Below are positions 51,535 through 61,829 of a DNA stretch of 64,000 nt, in pieces. The position numbers were made by a program, and so were the translations under genes. The stretch's first letter is position 1, and every line of letters begins with the position of its first letter. Source of the DNA: Cordylochernes scorpioides (lineage: Eukaryota > Arthropoda > Arachnida > Pseudoscorpiones > Chernetidae); contig CP092880.1 of NCBI GenBank assembly GCA_030710605.1, forward strand, positions 14,054,454 to 14,118,453. The letters run 5' to 3'. Below the pieces are notes generated by a model. That model was given only the letters and a program-made list of their open reading frames with translations. It did no database searches and was not told the DNA's origin.

Positions 51535-52024
51535 TGTCCCTCCTGCGATGAGCCAAGCCCTCCCAATATATTTTTTTCATCGCAGTAAGGACAGTAGAAG
51601 TTTGTATTGTATATAAAAGAAACATTCGTGCTTATAAATCCTTTCATTTTATATATATAGATGGCGCGTTATTGCTTTGTGGTAATTTATGCCTAACTGG
51701 CCTTGTCCTTATTGTTTACGGAAGAGCATTGCTCGATGCAAATATTTTAATGTAATTCTACTGTCCTATAAGTTTATGTCCATAGTTTGCTTGAAAACCA
51801 TTTCTGAGATTCTACCCTTCAGTGCTGCGTATATAAGCAGAATCGTCCAATACAGTATTAGAGCTCTGAGAAGCGGTCTGGTGGATTAAATTGGCGAAAC
51901 CGCTGGGAGGGTTCACCACTGATGAGCCAAGCCCTCCCAATATATTTTTCATCGCAGGGGGATAGTAGAAGTTTGTATTTTATATAAAAGAAAAATTTGT
52001 GCTTAAATCCTTTCATTTTATATA
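51535..52024 (+). mobile_element. Repeat family A copies, left of nested mariner
   Basis: A short internally deleted copy (51535-51605) precedes a fuller one with GGCGAAACCGCTGGGAGGG and CACTGATGAGCCAAGCC (51890-51930). The copy is interrupted by the mariner at 52025 and resumes at 52970 with GGATGGCGCGTTGTTGC. Confidence 0.65.
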
Positions 52025-52969
52025 CAACGTGTGATCAATAATTTCCAGGAATGAAACTGTATCACGTAAAATATTCAAAATAATGAAATAATTTTATAAG
52101 AACCTTATAGATAAAACATTTATCAACACGTAGAAAATAAATTTATCACACAGACGCACGCGCTCACGTTTTTTTCGAATTTATAAGCTCGAGTATATCA
52201 GAACATTTTCTAACTTCAGTATGGACTGTATTGAAAAACAGCGAGTCTGCATAGAGTTTTGCTTTAAATTAGGGAAAACAGCTTCCGAATCATTTCAAAT
52301 GTTGAAGAAGGCTTTTAAAGAAGATGCCCTATCACAATCGAGGACATTTGGATGGTTTGCACGATTTAAAGCTGGTCGAACAAGCGTCAAGGATGATCTA
52401 CACACTGGCAGACCTTTATCGATAAGAAACCCCGAAAATTCACTTTCTTTGATGTGAAGGGATTGGTACACTATGAATTCGTGCCCGAGGGTCAGACCAT
52501 AAATCAACATTACTATCTTGATGTATTGCGACGTTTAATGGAGGCTGTGCGTCAGAAACGACCCGAAAATGGCATCAGAAAAATTGACCCTTACATCATG
52601 ACAACGCACGGCCACATACGGCCGTCACTGTACAACTCTATTTGGCTAAACACGGAATTGCTTTATTACCCCAGCCACCCTATTCTCCTGACGTTGCTCC
52701 CAACGACTTTTTCCTTTACCCTAAAATTAAAAAAGTCTTAAAAGGACGTCGATTTGACTCAATACCTGAAATAAAGGAGAATTTGAAAAATATTTTGAAA
52801 AGCCTGAAAGATGAGGATTTTCAGAAGGGTTTTGATATATGGAAAAAAAGATGGAACAAGTGTATAGATAGTGACGGTGATTATTTTGAGAAATTTGAAA
52901 TAAAACTTTATTATACTTTTGTATTTCTTTAAATATTTAGCATTCCTGTAAATTATTGATTACACTATG
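52025..52969 (+). mobile_element. Mariner element with internal deletion
   Basis: TA-flanked, with inverted ends GTGATCAATAATTTCCAGGAA and TTCCTGTAAATTATTGATTAC. 945 bp, shorter than a usual mariner of about 1.3 kb because the middle of the transposase gene is missing. Not the family of the 1-520 remnant. Confidence 0.85.
52221..52932 (+). pseudogene. Mariner transposase, deleted and frameshifted
   Basis: The N-terminus is intact: MDCIEKQRVCIEFCFKLGK to WFARFKAGRTSVKDD, LHTGRPLS, the HTH domain. The frame stops at 52457. A second frame (52454) reads KGLVHYEFVPEGQTINQHYY, the region after the first catalytic Asp, which is therefore lost. The last frame includes HDNARPHTAV and YSPDVAPNDFFLYPK; the two Asp are 34 residues apart, the mariner D34D spacing. 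It ends GDYFEKFE. Non-functional. Confidence 0.85.
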
Positions 52970-53194
52970 TATATACAATATATGGATGGCGCGTTGTTGC
53001 TTTGTGTTAATATATCTTTGTAATTTAAATCTATACATATATGAATTTATTATTATATTCAAAAAATATCTACATTTTCTGGTCAAAATAGACACTGAAA
53101 CTGAGAGTTATATTTTGACTGCAAACTTGTAGACTCGGTTCGGCGTCGAAGCCATAGACATCCTTCTCTATTTCGGCCACATAGTTTCTCTAGC

Positions 53195-53390
53195 CACTAA
53201 GCACCTTTTTAACAAATTCTGAAGAATTTCAAAAATCCATTGAAAATCTCATGAAATCCAATTCCGCCTTGGTCTGACAATGGTCATTACCCTTGAACCA
53301 TGGTACTCAGGTAGACGCTCTGAATTTTCCAAAGCTGGTGTTATGCTAGATTGCGAAGACAGTCAATAGATGGCGCTTAGTTAGGTCGGG
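53195..53390 (+). repeat. Penelope-like terminal repeat, degenerate copy (plus)
   Basis: AATCTCATGAAATCCAATTC, TCTGACAATGGTCATTACCC, TTGAACCATGGTA, AAGCTGGTGTTATGC and GTCAATAGATGGCGC match 32745-32990. CUGACAA and TGAAC are mutated core boxes. Confidence 0.55.
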
Positions 53391-53504
53391 ATGTTAACTG
53401 TTAAGATTAGTTAGGATCTTATTGGTTTGACTGGTAGAACAGATGCATTAAATTAGGTGGCATCCATTAGCCGTCTCTGAAAAATAGCAAACTCGGGTTG
53501 GTTG

Positions 53505-53600
53505 CAAAACCACAACGTCAGCTTTGGAAAATACAGAAGGCCACATGGAGACAATGGTTTCGGGCCTTCGTCAATCCAGAGAAGGTTTTGATATAACGAG
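53505..53600 (-). repeat. Penelope-like terminal repeat, degenerate copy (minus)
   Basis: Minus strand: CTGGA, TTGACGA, AGGCCC, GAAAC, CATT, GTC, TCCATG, followed by AAGCTGACGTTGTGG inverted. GAAAC and GTC are intact, but the hairpin loop is deleted and CUGANGA is changed. It faces the plus copy at 53195, a head-to-head pair. Confidence 0.5.
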
Positions 53601-53764
53601 ATACACACAAGAGATTCATTATATTTTCAGAATAGTCCAAAGAAGTGTATAGCTGACAAAGGTGACTCGGCCAGTTCGATATGGAATATAGATGGGCATT
53701 TTGTCGTGAGAATGTCGGCTTGTTTGATAACACTGGTTCACTAAGGCTACCAAGACAGGACAGG

Positions 53765-53831
53765 CCGGGTAATTGGCCATCTATGGATACGCTCCAGGAA
53801 CCTGGGTTACCTTTATGTTACTACTACTGGA

Positions 53832-53870
<39 letters not shown>
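53765..53870 (+). mobile_element. LINE 3' end remnant and TA microsatellite
   Basis: GCTCCAGGAACCTGGGTTAC matches 16905 and 20150. A TA run of about 20 units follows. Confidence 0.5.
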
Positions 53871-53874
53871 CAAC

Positions 53875-54260
53875 ACAGCAACAATAAAAGCTTTATTAAG
53901 ACCCTTTAGTCTTATACAGATTCTCCAAGCAGAAATATAGGATACATGCAGGGAAAACAATGATAGAACTTAATGGTAACATAAAATTTATGTACAGAGA
54001 AGATGATATAAAGACAATCAGGCTAATAGATTAATCTGGGCAAATTGGAGGCAAAGAAAGTTACATGGATTTACCACGGTCTTGTGGAGTTATTTGGTAG
54101 CAGCTCTGAAACTTCTTAGCTATGTAGAACTCCTCCTAGTCATCTTCCCCGCCCTTGGCATTGCCGGTTGGACTTCACTTGTAAGCATTTCGACCTGTGA
54201 GTCAATTGTGGAGTCTTCTACTAGTAAATTCGTTGAATCCCTCAAGCTGCCCTTGTAAGA
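53875..54260 (-). mobile_element. LINE 3' end fragment (minus)
   Basis: The plus strand starts AATAAAAGCTTTATTAAGACC and GTCTTATACAGATTCTCC, the complement of the tail at 11820-11860. About 380 bp upstream of the tail is preserved, with no clear RT domain. Confidence 0.45.
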
Positions 54261-54480
54261 GATGTAGCCTATCATCTATAAAAATAAAGAATTTAAATCA
54301 ATCAATAACTTATATATCAAAACCCTTCATTATCCCTTCATGAAATGCACTATTGATAGAGGTATTAGACTTTCGATCCATCTGAATTGTAAGGTACAAA
54401 ATATGGAAAAGAATACAATTATTGACCAAGGATCAATACGCATTCGTTATTACATTAAAGATGAAAGAGTTTATTTAATA
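54261..54480. other. AT-rich spacer
   Basis: No gene seen. Confidence 0.35.
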
Positions 54481-54740
54481 TAACATTTTTGTACAAGCGC
54501 ATTTCGAACACAATACAGATACTTAACTAACCATCACAAAAAAAGAGATGGCTTATATGGATAAGTAACTTTAAATTGAGCTCATATTTATTTTATATTT
54601 ATTATGAATAGCGTAATATATATGTTTCTTCCTGTATATAACCTACTTTTACGGCTAGTTGACTACCTGGAGAAGAACGATTGTGTTCGAAAGCTTGTGT
54701 AAATATGCAAAATTAATTCTTTATCCTAAATATAATAACT
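54481..54740. repeat. Foldback with hammerhead-like arm (AGCU)
   Basis: CAAGCGCATTTCGAACACAA at 54496 is the inverse of the TTGTGTTCGAAAGCTTG at 54682. Related to the foldback at 16982-17328. Confidence 0.5.
54664..54699 (+). ncRNA. Hammerhead-like motif, AGCU type
   Basis: TAC, CTGGAGA, GAAC...GTTC, GAAAG, CTT, GTG. Stem I TAC/GTG uses one G-U pair, and its sequence differs from other copies. One deviation in CUGANGA. Confidence 0.45.
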
Positions 54741-55054
54741 ATCGTTTATTGATCCTTTGTAAAGATATTTATGGATGAGCATTAGTGTTTAATGAAATAA
54801 TTATTAGTCTCTAAAGAGAATAATAATCTAAAGCTATAAACGGGGAGAGAGAGAATTCCTACAAATCTTTTATTAACTGGAAAATCATTGGGCGAATTGC
54901 CATGGAAATTGGTGAACGCGTATAAAATATCTGCGGATAAAAAAACTCTTGTTCTTGTTCCAAAATCACTTTATTAGGTTACCGCTAAAAAAGAACAACC
55001 TAGTTTATGATATTTGTAACAATGAATAATATGTGAAAGTTATTCAGATATTAA
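54741..55054. other. AT-rich spacer
   Basis: No gene seen. Confidence 0.35.
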
Positions 55055-55135
55055 AACAAAGTGTCCAATGCGGATTCGATCCAGGTTTATTGCTGTCGGG
55101 AATCGAGGGTTTTACGCGCTCGTCCACCGACTCTT
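55055..55135 (-). mobile_element. tRNA-derived SINE-like unit, copy 2
   Basis: The minus strand has GAGTCGGTGGACGAGCGCG, CCTGGATCGAATCCGC and ATTGGACACTTTGTTTTAA. The B box is slightly changed. Same family as 33966-34048. Confidence 0.55.
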
Positions 55136-55207
55136 TTGAGGAGAAAAAATATTGGAAGCATATCCTTAGAGAGAAAATTGAGAAGGGTATAATGGGATTT
55201 CTTAGTA

Positions 55208-55382
55208 CAGTAGAACCTCCCTTTATCGGACACTCCGCTAGCGGACACCTCTCCACAAAGGACAGTTTTCATTTGCAAAATTACCATTTTTACAAATTAG
55301 CAACTCTCCGGTAAGGGGACACCTCTCCCTAAAGGACACTTTGGCTCTGAAATTAGGTGTCCTTTACAGGGAGGTTCTACTG
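55208..55382. mobile_element. Pogo/Tigger-like MITE, complete
   Basis: CAGTAGAACCTCCCTTTATC at the left end and its complement at the right, TA duplicated on both sides, 175 bp. Internal GGACACCTCTCC direct repeats. Confidence 0.85.
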
Positions 55383-55389
55383 TATTACA

Positions 55390-55660
55390 TATTTGCAGTA
55401 TGTTAAAACCCTCATTGCATAAACAGTTGAGTATCTCTAGTTGGCAACTCATAGATAAACTTTCTGTAGTAAAATCCATAGAGCTGGCCTGTGTATAAAC
55501 TTTGACGCCACAATAATTATGGAACTAATACAAACATCCCAGAAATAGAAACCGTCAAGTTCTCGGTTTACTTGGGCCCAATTATATAAATGAAATTAAA
55601 GCTATACTCCATTTTCACCTGTATAGGTGAGTTTTGGACCATACCGATATCAAAAGAGAC
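55390..55660. other. Spacer
   Basis: No gene seen. Confidence 0.35.
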
Positions 55661-55663
55661 AAT

Positions 55664-56278
55664 ATTAGTGTCAGTTGAAGTTCTGCTAGTGCAGAATTAT
55701 CAGAGCTTCACGGGCTTCAAAGAGCACTGATGCAAGCATCTTAGACGAGAAAAGAATTCAAAATTTCTCATAATAATTAAGCTTAAATATAACTTTCTTT
55801 AGTCATGATAAAGCACAATTTGGATTATAGATTATAGTTACAAGAAAATAAGACCTAATCCAATTTGGATTTGGATTAGGTCTTATTTTCTTATTTCTTT
55901 GGTCATTTCATCAGCTATCAGATTCAAAAGAAGGGAAATTCCCAAAGAAGACTATTGTTTAATGGACGGTTGTAAGAGAAAAATTAATGTCTGTTGATAT
56001 TCTGATAGCGCAGAATTATCAAAGCTTAATGGGCTTCAAGGAGCATTGGTACAAGAATCTTAGACAAGCAAAGTATTCAGAATGTCTCGGAATAATTAAG
56101 CTTAAATATAACTTTCTTTGGTCATGATGAAGCACAATTTGGACTATAGATTATGAATACAAGAAATTAAGACCTTGGTCTTATTTTCTTGTTTCTTTGG
56201 TCATTTCATCAGCTATCAGATTCGAAAGGAGGTAAATTCCTAAATAAGACTATTGTTCAATGGACGCTTGAAAGAAAT
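55664..56278. repeat. Diverged direct duplication of about 300-318 bp
   Basis: GCAGAATTATCA, CTTAAATATAACTTTCTTT, GTCATTTCATCAGCTATCAG and AAGACTATTGTT occur in the same order twice (units start near 55664 and 55982). The first unit contains a palindrome, GACCTAATCCAATTTGGATT, that is missing in the second. No ORF recognised. Confidence 0.75.
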
Positions 56279-56431
56279 AAATAAAGATGAAAATTCCAAG
56301 ATGTACTGACCACAGATTCACAAAAATCACCAAACTGACTTTTGAAGAAACTGAAAGTTGGTCGGAGATGGTGGGAGAGTTCTTGAATGAGGTTCCAAAA
56401 TTCTCAAAATGGAAAAACGGATATATATATA

Positions 56432-57850
56432 CACTGCGTGACATTGAAAATGGAACACCAAGAAATAGTGGCCAGAAATTGATGAAACTCGGCAGACAGA
56501 GAGAGACAGGGACGAACAATAAGTGATCTTTATTTCAAAATGATAGTCATAATACAGAGCGAGAACGGCGTCGGCTTAGTAGCAAGTAGAACCACCGCGG
56601 ACGGCGATGCACGCAGCAACACGTCTAGGTAGAGAGTCAATCAGAGTACGGATGGCGTCCTGAGGGATGGCTCTCCATTCCCTCTCAACCATTTGCCACA
56701 GTTCGTCTTCTGAACGCGGCTGTGGCAAGGCATGCAAACGGCGTCCAATGATGTCCCAGACGTGCTCGATTGGTGAGAGATCAGGAGAGTACGGTGGCCA
56801 GGGAAGCATCTGTACATCTTGCAGAGCTTGTTGGCTAATGCGAGCAGTGTGCGGTCGGGCGTTATCCTGCTGATAAAGGGCATTGGGTACCCCCTGAAGG
56901 TAGGGGAGTGTCACCGGTCGCAGCACATCATCAACGTATCGTTGGGCCGTCATAGTGCCCTGAATACGAAGTAAAGGTGACCTGAATTCATACGCGATTG
57001 CGCCCCAAACCATGATTCTACGTTGTCGCACGGTGGGGCGTTCCACAATTGCTGCCGGTTTGGACCTTTCTCCACGTCGACGCCACACGCGTACACGGCG
57101 ACTATCACTGGACAAGCAGAAACGCGACTCATCTGAGAACACGACCCTGTGCCATTCCGTCATCCACGTCGATCTAGCCCGGCACCATTCCAAACGTTGG
57201 CGCCTATTCGGTGGGATCAATGGCAGTCTTCTTAGCGGACGGCATGAGTGCAAGCCATTAGCAACCAATCGACGGGAAATGGTTCTGGTCGAGATGGAAT
57301 GATCTAGGGTGTCTTGCACATGTTGCAGGATGGCGGTACAAGTTGCTTGTGGGGCCGCCACTGCTTGTCGAATGATACGCCGATCCACACGTGCTGACGT
57401 CACTCTGGTTGCACCGACATTCCTATAAATTGCCACATTTCCTTGTTCCAACCATCTTCTCCACAGTCGGTGCACCGTGGACGCACTAAGGTGTGTATCA
57501 GCTGCGATTTGACGTATGGACCAACCTGCCCTTTTCAGTCCGATCACCATGCCCCTCGTAAAAGCGTCTGTCTGCTTGAACTGCCTCCGTTTACGATGAC
57601 CTGGCATTCTCTGTTATTACACGTGTCTTTTGACACAAGAACAAAATTTCTACCATGATTTTCCTTGAAGAAATAACGACACGAATACTGTCCTTTCTGC
57701 AAGTTCCTTCCCTTATATCTTAGTCCATGTGCGCACGAGAGCTGCGCATTTTACATCATTTGCATAACTCGGTTAGGCGCGTCTACCCTGAAATTTGCAT
57801 AATTTTCTGGCCACTATTTATTGGTGTTCCATTTTCAATGTCACGCAGTG
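56432..57850 (-). mobile_element. Tc1-type transposon, complete and apparently intact
   Basis: Inverted ends of about 46 bp (CACTGCGTGACATTGAAAAT ... GTGGCCAGAAA) differ at only one or two positions, and TA flanks both sides. 1419 bp with one transposase ORF on the minus strand. Intact ORF, matching ends and clean TA indicate a young insertion. Confidence 0.95.
56576..57607 (-). CDS. Tc1-like transposase, full length (343 aa)
   Basis: Cut-and-paste transposase. Residues about 10-120 form two helix-turn-helix units: SIRQIAADTHLSASTVHRLW and HSISTRTISRRLVANGLH, with an Arg-rich linker. The catalytic triad is D159 (VVFSDESRF), D248 (QQDNARPHTA) and E281 (SPDLSPIEHVW), with WGAI between them. 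I count 32 residues between D248 and E281, two fewer than classical DD34E Tc1 enzymes. The ATG at 57607 gives MPGHRKRRQF, a basic N-terminus normal for the family. No stop or frameshift. Such proteins are common in arthropod genomes. Confidence 0.95.
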   Translation of the reverse strand: MPGHRKRRQFKQTDAFTRGMVIGLKRAGWSIRQIAADTHLSASTVHRLWRRWLEQGNVAIYRNVGATRVTSARVDRRIIRQAVAAPQATCTAILQHVQDTLDHSISTRTISRRLVANGLHSCRPLRRLPLIPPNRRQRLEWCRARSTWMTEWHRVVFSDESRFCLSSDSRRVRVWRRRGERSKPAAIVERPTVRQRRIMVWGAIAYEFRSPLLRIQGTMTAQRYVDDVLRPVTLPYLQGVPNALYQQDNARPHTARISQQALQDVQMLPWPPYSPDLSPIEHVWDIIGRRLHALPQPRSEDELWQMVEREWRAIPQDAIRTLIDSLPRRVAACIAVRGGSTCY

Positions 57851-57887
57851 TATATATAATTTAGACATCAACATTACCATAACTATA

Positions 57888-57999
57888 TTGTAAGATTATA
57901 AACTCAAAAGGAGTTTTTTCTATAAAGATAAAATATCTCCAGAAGAAAATATAAAAGAATCTATAGAAGAAGCTCTTTTTAAGTTTATAATCTTACAAC
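57888..57999. repeat. Small foldback element
   Basis: TTGTAAGATTATAAACTCAA and its inverse TAAGTTTATAATCTTACAA enclose 60-70 bp. No ORF. Confidence 0.65.
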
Positions 58000-58266
58000 A
58001 TACTAACTATAATGTATAACGCATAATAAGATTTTGAAAAATGGAAAACATAGATACTTATATTGTGAGATTTCCTATTTAGAAATAAGGAATAATTACA
58101 ATACTTTGTGTTTTAATGTTTAATTACAACAAGGTGTTAACCCTAGTATATAAACAAAAAAATAACTTTTGCAAAATTAGAGAAAAGAAAGAAAGTACAG
58201 TGACTGTCTAACTTTTATAATAACGATTAGATTCGATAAGGATAAGTTTCTTTATTTGTAAAATTA
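58000..58266. other. AT-rich spacer
   Basis: No gene seen. Confidence 0.35.
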
Positions 58267-58305
58267 ATTCGAGCTTTCGGGCTCAAGCTACCCTTCTACA
58301 GGAAT
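58267..58305 (-). ncRNA. Hammerhead-like motif, AGCU type
   Basis: Minus strand: ATTC, CTGTAGA, AGGG...CCC, GAAAG, CTC, GAAT. Stem I ATTC/GAAT is perfectly paired and again unlike the other copies. A single half-element with no inverted partner nearby. Confidence 0.5.
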
Positions 58306-58765
58306 AAAGGATACAATTTCAAATAAACATGTATGTACAAATATATATATTTTCTTTAAATGATATCTTGCTCTGGTCTTGTATAGCGTGAGTGGATCAC
58401 ATGCCCGCGTGATTTAGTTTAAATCAAAGAAAAGCCTTGATAAAGAGAGGCGTGTTGCCCCTAGAAATACTGGCCGATTAATAAACTTATATCCAATATA
58501 TGCCCCATATTTATCTATACATATATATATAAGCTGATATTTGCATATCTAGGATTATTTATGAAGTTTTTTATATTATAATTTAAGAAAATTATTGCTA
58601 TGTAAATTAGTCAATTGTCAAAATTAGTCAAAAAGCGACTGTCTAACTATGAAGAAAAATCAAAGAATAATTAATTATTTTACATAAATAAATACAAAGC
58701 ATGTTACACCTATATAATGATTTTATATTTAGAAAAATGGCATATATGATCAATTAATTACATAG
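58306..58765. other. AT-rich sequence with an AUAU-type relic
   Basis: GCCTTGATAAAGAGAGGCG and GCCCCTAGAAATACTGGCC at 58436-58476 repeat the AUAU-type order with stem I GCC/GGC. The rest is AT-rich. Confidence 0.35.
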
Positions 58766-58845
58766 TCTTTGGTGGCCGTCGGTATTAAACCCTTGATTCC
58801 CTACAGCCATGAACTGGGATCGAATCCCTCATTGGACACTTTGTT
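58766..58845 (+). mobile_element. tRNA-derived SINE-like unit, copy 3
   Basis: TTTGGTGGCCGTCGGTATT, CTGGGATCGAATCCCTC and ATTGGACACTTTGTTTT. Plus-oriented relative of 55055-55135. Confidence 0.55.
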
Positions 58846-58869
58846 TTCAGAATACGAAACTATCATTGA

Positions 58870-59210
58870 CGCGTATGATTCTTTTTAAAATAAAACAATT
58901 TCTACTGTCCTTACTGCAATGGGAAAAATTAATGGGAGGGCCTGGCTCATCAGTGATGAACCCTACCAGCGGTTTCGCCAGTTTAACCTACCATACCGCT
59001 GTTATATTGCATTTTTGGAACTCATTTTTATAGTGATACTGATGCTAGACTCTTTGAATGGGCATTTTATAATAACTATGGACATAAGCTTTGAGGACAG
59101 CAGAATTACATATAATTATAAATATATAATATGCTTCGAGCAATCTCTCTTCCGCATTTTTATATGCAAAGAACCTGTTCATATTTTTCATTGCAAATAA
59201 CATAAGCTAG
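58870..59210 (-). mobile_element. Repeat family A copy
   Basis: TTCTACTGTCCTTACTGCAA, GCTCATCAGTGATGAACCC, GGTTTCGCCAGTTTAACC, CTATGGACATAAGC, GGACAGCAGAATTACAT. The left arm is intact, the right arm missing. Confidence 0.7.
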
Positions 59211-59274
59211 GTTGCTCTTTTTGAGCGGTACCTAATAGTTATTTTGGAACAGAATAGATGAAACATGGCTACTA

Positions 59275-59432
59275 TACTGTTAGGTCAATCAAATACTACA
59301 ATGTCTTCCCATTTCCCAATTTGGCAAAGAATCGGGAATAGCGTGCAGCAAGATACATCAACTTGTTGTGTCGTCTGCTCGCCAACTTGTAAATCGGTGT
59401 TCATACGTGTCCTACTCCACTATTTTAATGTC
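59275..59432 (+). repeat. Dispersed repeat E, copy 2
   Basis: GTTAGGTCAATCAAATACTA, CAGCAAGATACATCAAC, TGTGTCGTCTGCTCGCC; same order as 21147-21320. Confidence 0.6.
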
Positions 59433-59821
59433 AAAAATTTATGAAATAATAAATGCTATTTTCGGAAGAAAATTCTCTATTTCTACCGACATTACTGTAA
59501 TACGTATATGAGAAAAAGATATTGAATTTCTTCACATGATTATTTTGTTTCAATACAGTATGGTCTGTAGGAACAGAAAGAGAAAAGTTTTGAATTATAT
59601 AAAAAAGCAATATTAAAATTTTCGTTAATATCATCAACGAAAGATAGTGAAACGACACTATTTCAAATATTTGACTTTGAAATAAAAAAATAATCTTCAC
59701 ATTTTGGAATGTGTTTGTCTTAAACATTTACTTTTTTTCACATTTTTTACAGTGTTTGGCGTCCTCACGCAATTCTGGCCTTAATTGCCCGTTTCATGAT
59801 TTTCAGGATGTCTGAATGACT
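59433..59821. other. AT-rich spacer
   Basis: No gene seen. Confidence 0.35.
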
Positions 59822-60010
59822 AGTTTTTTGGTCGTTGAAGTACAGCTTGCACCACGCTAACGCGTACGTGGTTAACTTTTCTTGATTAATCAAGAATGGG
59901 CATTTGGCCAATATTGGAATATTTAAAAACCAATGAATAGTTGATATTCATTCCGATAGATGGCACAAGTCATCAGCAACTTTTAGTTGCACGATAAGGA
60001 GATGTCCCCT
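59822..60010 (-). repeat. Family C repeat, copy 4
   Basis: CTTGATTAATCAAGAATGGG, GTTGATATTCATTCCGATAG, TTGCACGATAAGGAGATGTC. The best-preserved minus copy, including the CACGCTAACGCGTACGTGG imperfect palindrome. Confidence 0.65.
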
Positions 60011-60099
60011 TTTACTTTTCTTAAATTACTTTATTAATCAATTGCTTTTCTCTTTAAATTTATATTCAAACTCCGGTGTATAACCGCAAACTTTGATAT

Positions 60100-60305
60100 A
60101 CAAATAAGCATTATACATAGCAATAACGCACCATCTATACAATACAAATGAGAACACCAAATCGCAAATGTTTCTTTTAACAAATAAATCAAACTTCTAC
60201 TGTCCTTACTGCGATTAAAAAAATATATTTTTGGGAGGGTTTGGCTCATTAGTGGTGAACCCTCTCAGTGGTTTCGCCAATTTAATCTATCATATCTATA
60301 ATTGT
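60100..60305 (-). mobile_element. Repeat family A copy
   Basis: AATAACGCACCATCTATAC, AACTTCTACTGTCCTTACTG, GGCTCATTAGTGGTGAACCC, GGTTTCGCCAATTTAATC. Right half missing. Confidence 0.65.
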
Positions 60306-61256
60306 TATATATTGAGAATAGACTATGTGATACCTTCATAAAAAGAGGAAGACTAACTATAAATTGAGAAAGAAGAACGCCAGAAGGGGCACATACCTTC
60401 CAGAAGCCGGAGCTCAGAGACCAATTACACGCCTCTATGATCAGCTAAAGATGAAAATGGAAGCTATCATATTTAGAATCGGGGGGAGACATCATCGAAG
60501 AAAGGGGAAGTTTCATTGTCTTCGTCTGGGAGGGCCTTCATAACAACCTTTTTTTTTATATTTGGACCATGGCGGCAACATATGTCAGGATGGTCCCTTC
60601 TTTGTCATCGAGTCTTCAGCGAAGACCTCCCCGCCAGCATTCTCTCGAAGAATTAATAACAAGGGAGCATTATGGTTTAAAATTCTGACCCCCCTTTTAT
60701 CCTCAATTCGTTGATCCATTTGGCGCCGCAATGAGATTATCCGAGGGAGGATGCACTCTTTGATCATGCTGATTAAATCCCAATAGAAGCGTCCTTTGAA
60801 GTCTGGACGACTCTCCGATTGACTCTCTTGGGAAGTCGATTGCAGATGTCTTCTGCTTCTAATTGATTCTTAGATTGTCTGATGGACTGTACATCCCTGG
60901 CAGCCATCTTTTTCTAATTATGGAATTAGAGCAACAATGAAGAATCTAATGGATGGATGAAAAATAAATATTTGGATTGATTGATTAATATGATTAATAA
61001 AAGGAAATGAACATGTCCCATTAAAATTGACGATAAAACCTTTGCAATATTTATGAAACTTTTAAAAAATAACCATAGATCCTGTCAATAAATAGGCTAT
61101 CATACCAGTTTAACTGATTTGAAAATCTCTGCTGAAAACCATAGTGTCAAACTACAGTTTTCGTTAATCAAAGGTGACTTTGACTTCAAAGAGATTCTTT
61201 ATGGAATGCATGATAACTTCAGAATATGTTTTGGCATTTTAAAAATACTTTTTTTT
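60306..61256. other. Unassigned, non-repetitive by eye
   Basis: Mixed composition, with a weak minus frame (60585-60767) lacking a known domain. It does not match the other repeats here, so it may be host sequence. Confidence 0.35.
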
Positions 61257-61430
61257 AAATCAATAAGGAATCTAGGGTTTAGTTTCTTTTTACATTTCTT
61301 TTATTTCTCGAGATTTCAGGATAACATGCCCTTCAACATGGAAATCCAGAAGAGAGTACAACTTCTAGCCAATTATAACACGCCTGAATTGGAAAAGGAA
61401 ACCTAGCCCTAGATTTCTTATTGATTTAGT
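61257..61430. repeat. Foldback repeat related to 9732-9885
   Basis: AATCAATAAGGAATCTAGGG and its inverse CCCTAGATTTCTTATTGATT flank a 100-bp centre that keeps a rough CTGAAAT...GAGAAAT arrangement. Confidence 0.55.
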
Positions 61431-61525
61431 CAATATGTGAATGAAGTGAAGAATCTTTATTAAAAAGACTTTGTGTGTGTGATAAAAATACTAAAAGAAA
61501 ATTTACTGGCCTGCTTATTTTAATA

Positions 61526-61796
61526 CACCTATCCCCGATTTACACGATACTTGTTTTACACGTTTTCGCTTTTACACGGTTTTCCAAATAAGTTTTGTTT
61601 TTATCGCACTATACTAAATGCTACTGTGATTGAACACATGCGCTGTGTACACATCTCACGAGGAATCCCGAGCTTATGTTCTGACTACATATTTTAACCT
61701 GTCAATGCATTTTATTTTTATTTCTGTGTACACCTATCCCCCGATTTACACGTTTTTCTCAGGAACGTATCTACCGTGTAAATCGGGGGATAGGTG
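61526..61796. mobile_element. TA-flanked MITE (CACCTATCCCC family), copy 2
   Basis: Inverse orientation to 42600-42879, 271 bp, with TA on both sides. The duplicated terminal hairpin is at its right end. Confidence 0.85.
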
Positions 61797-61829
61797 TATT
61801 TTATTTCCATTTTTCTTTTATATAGAAGA

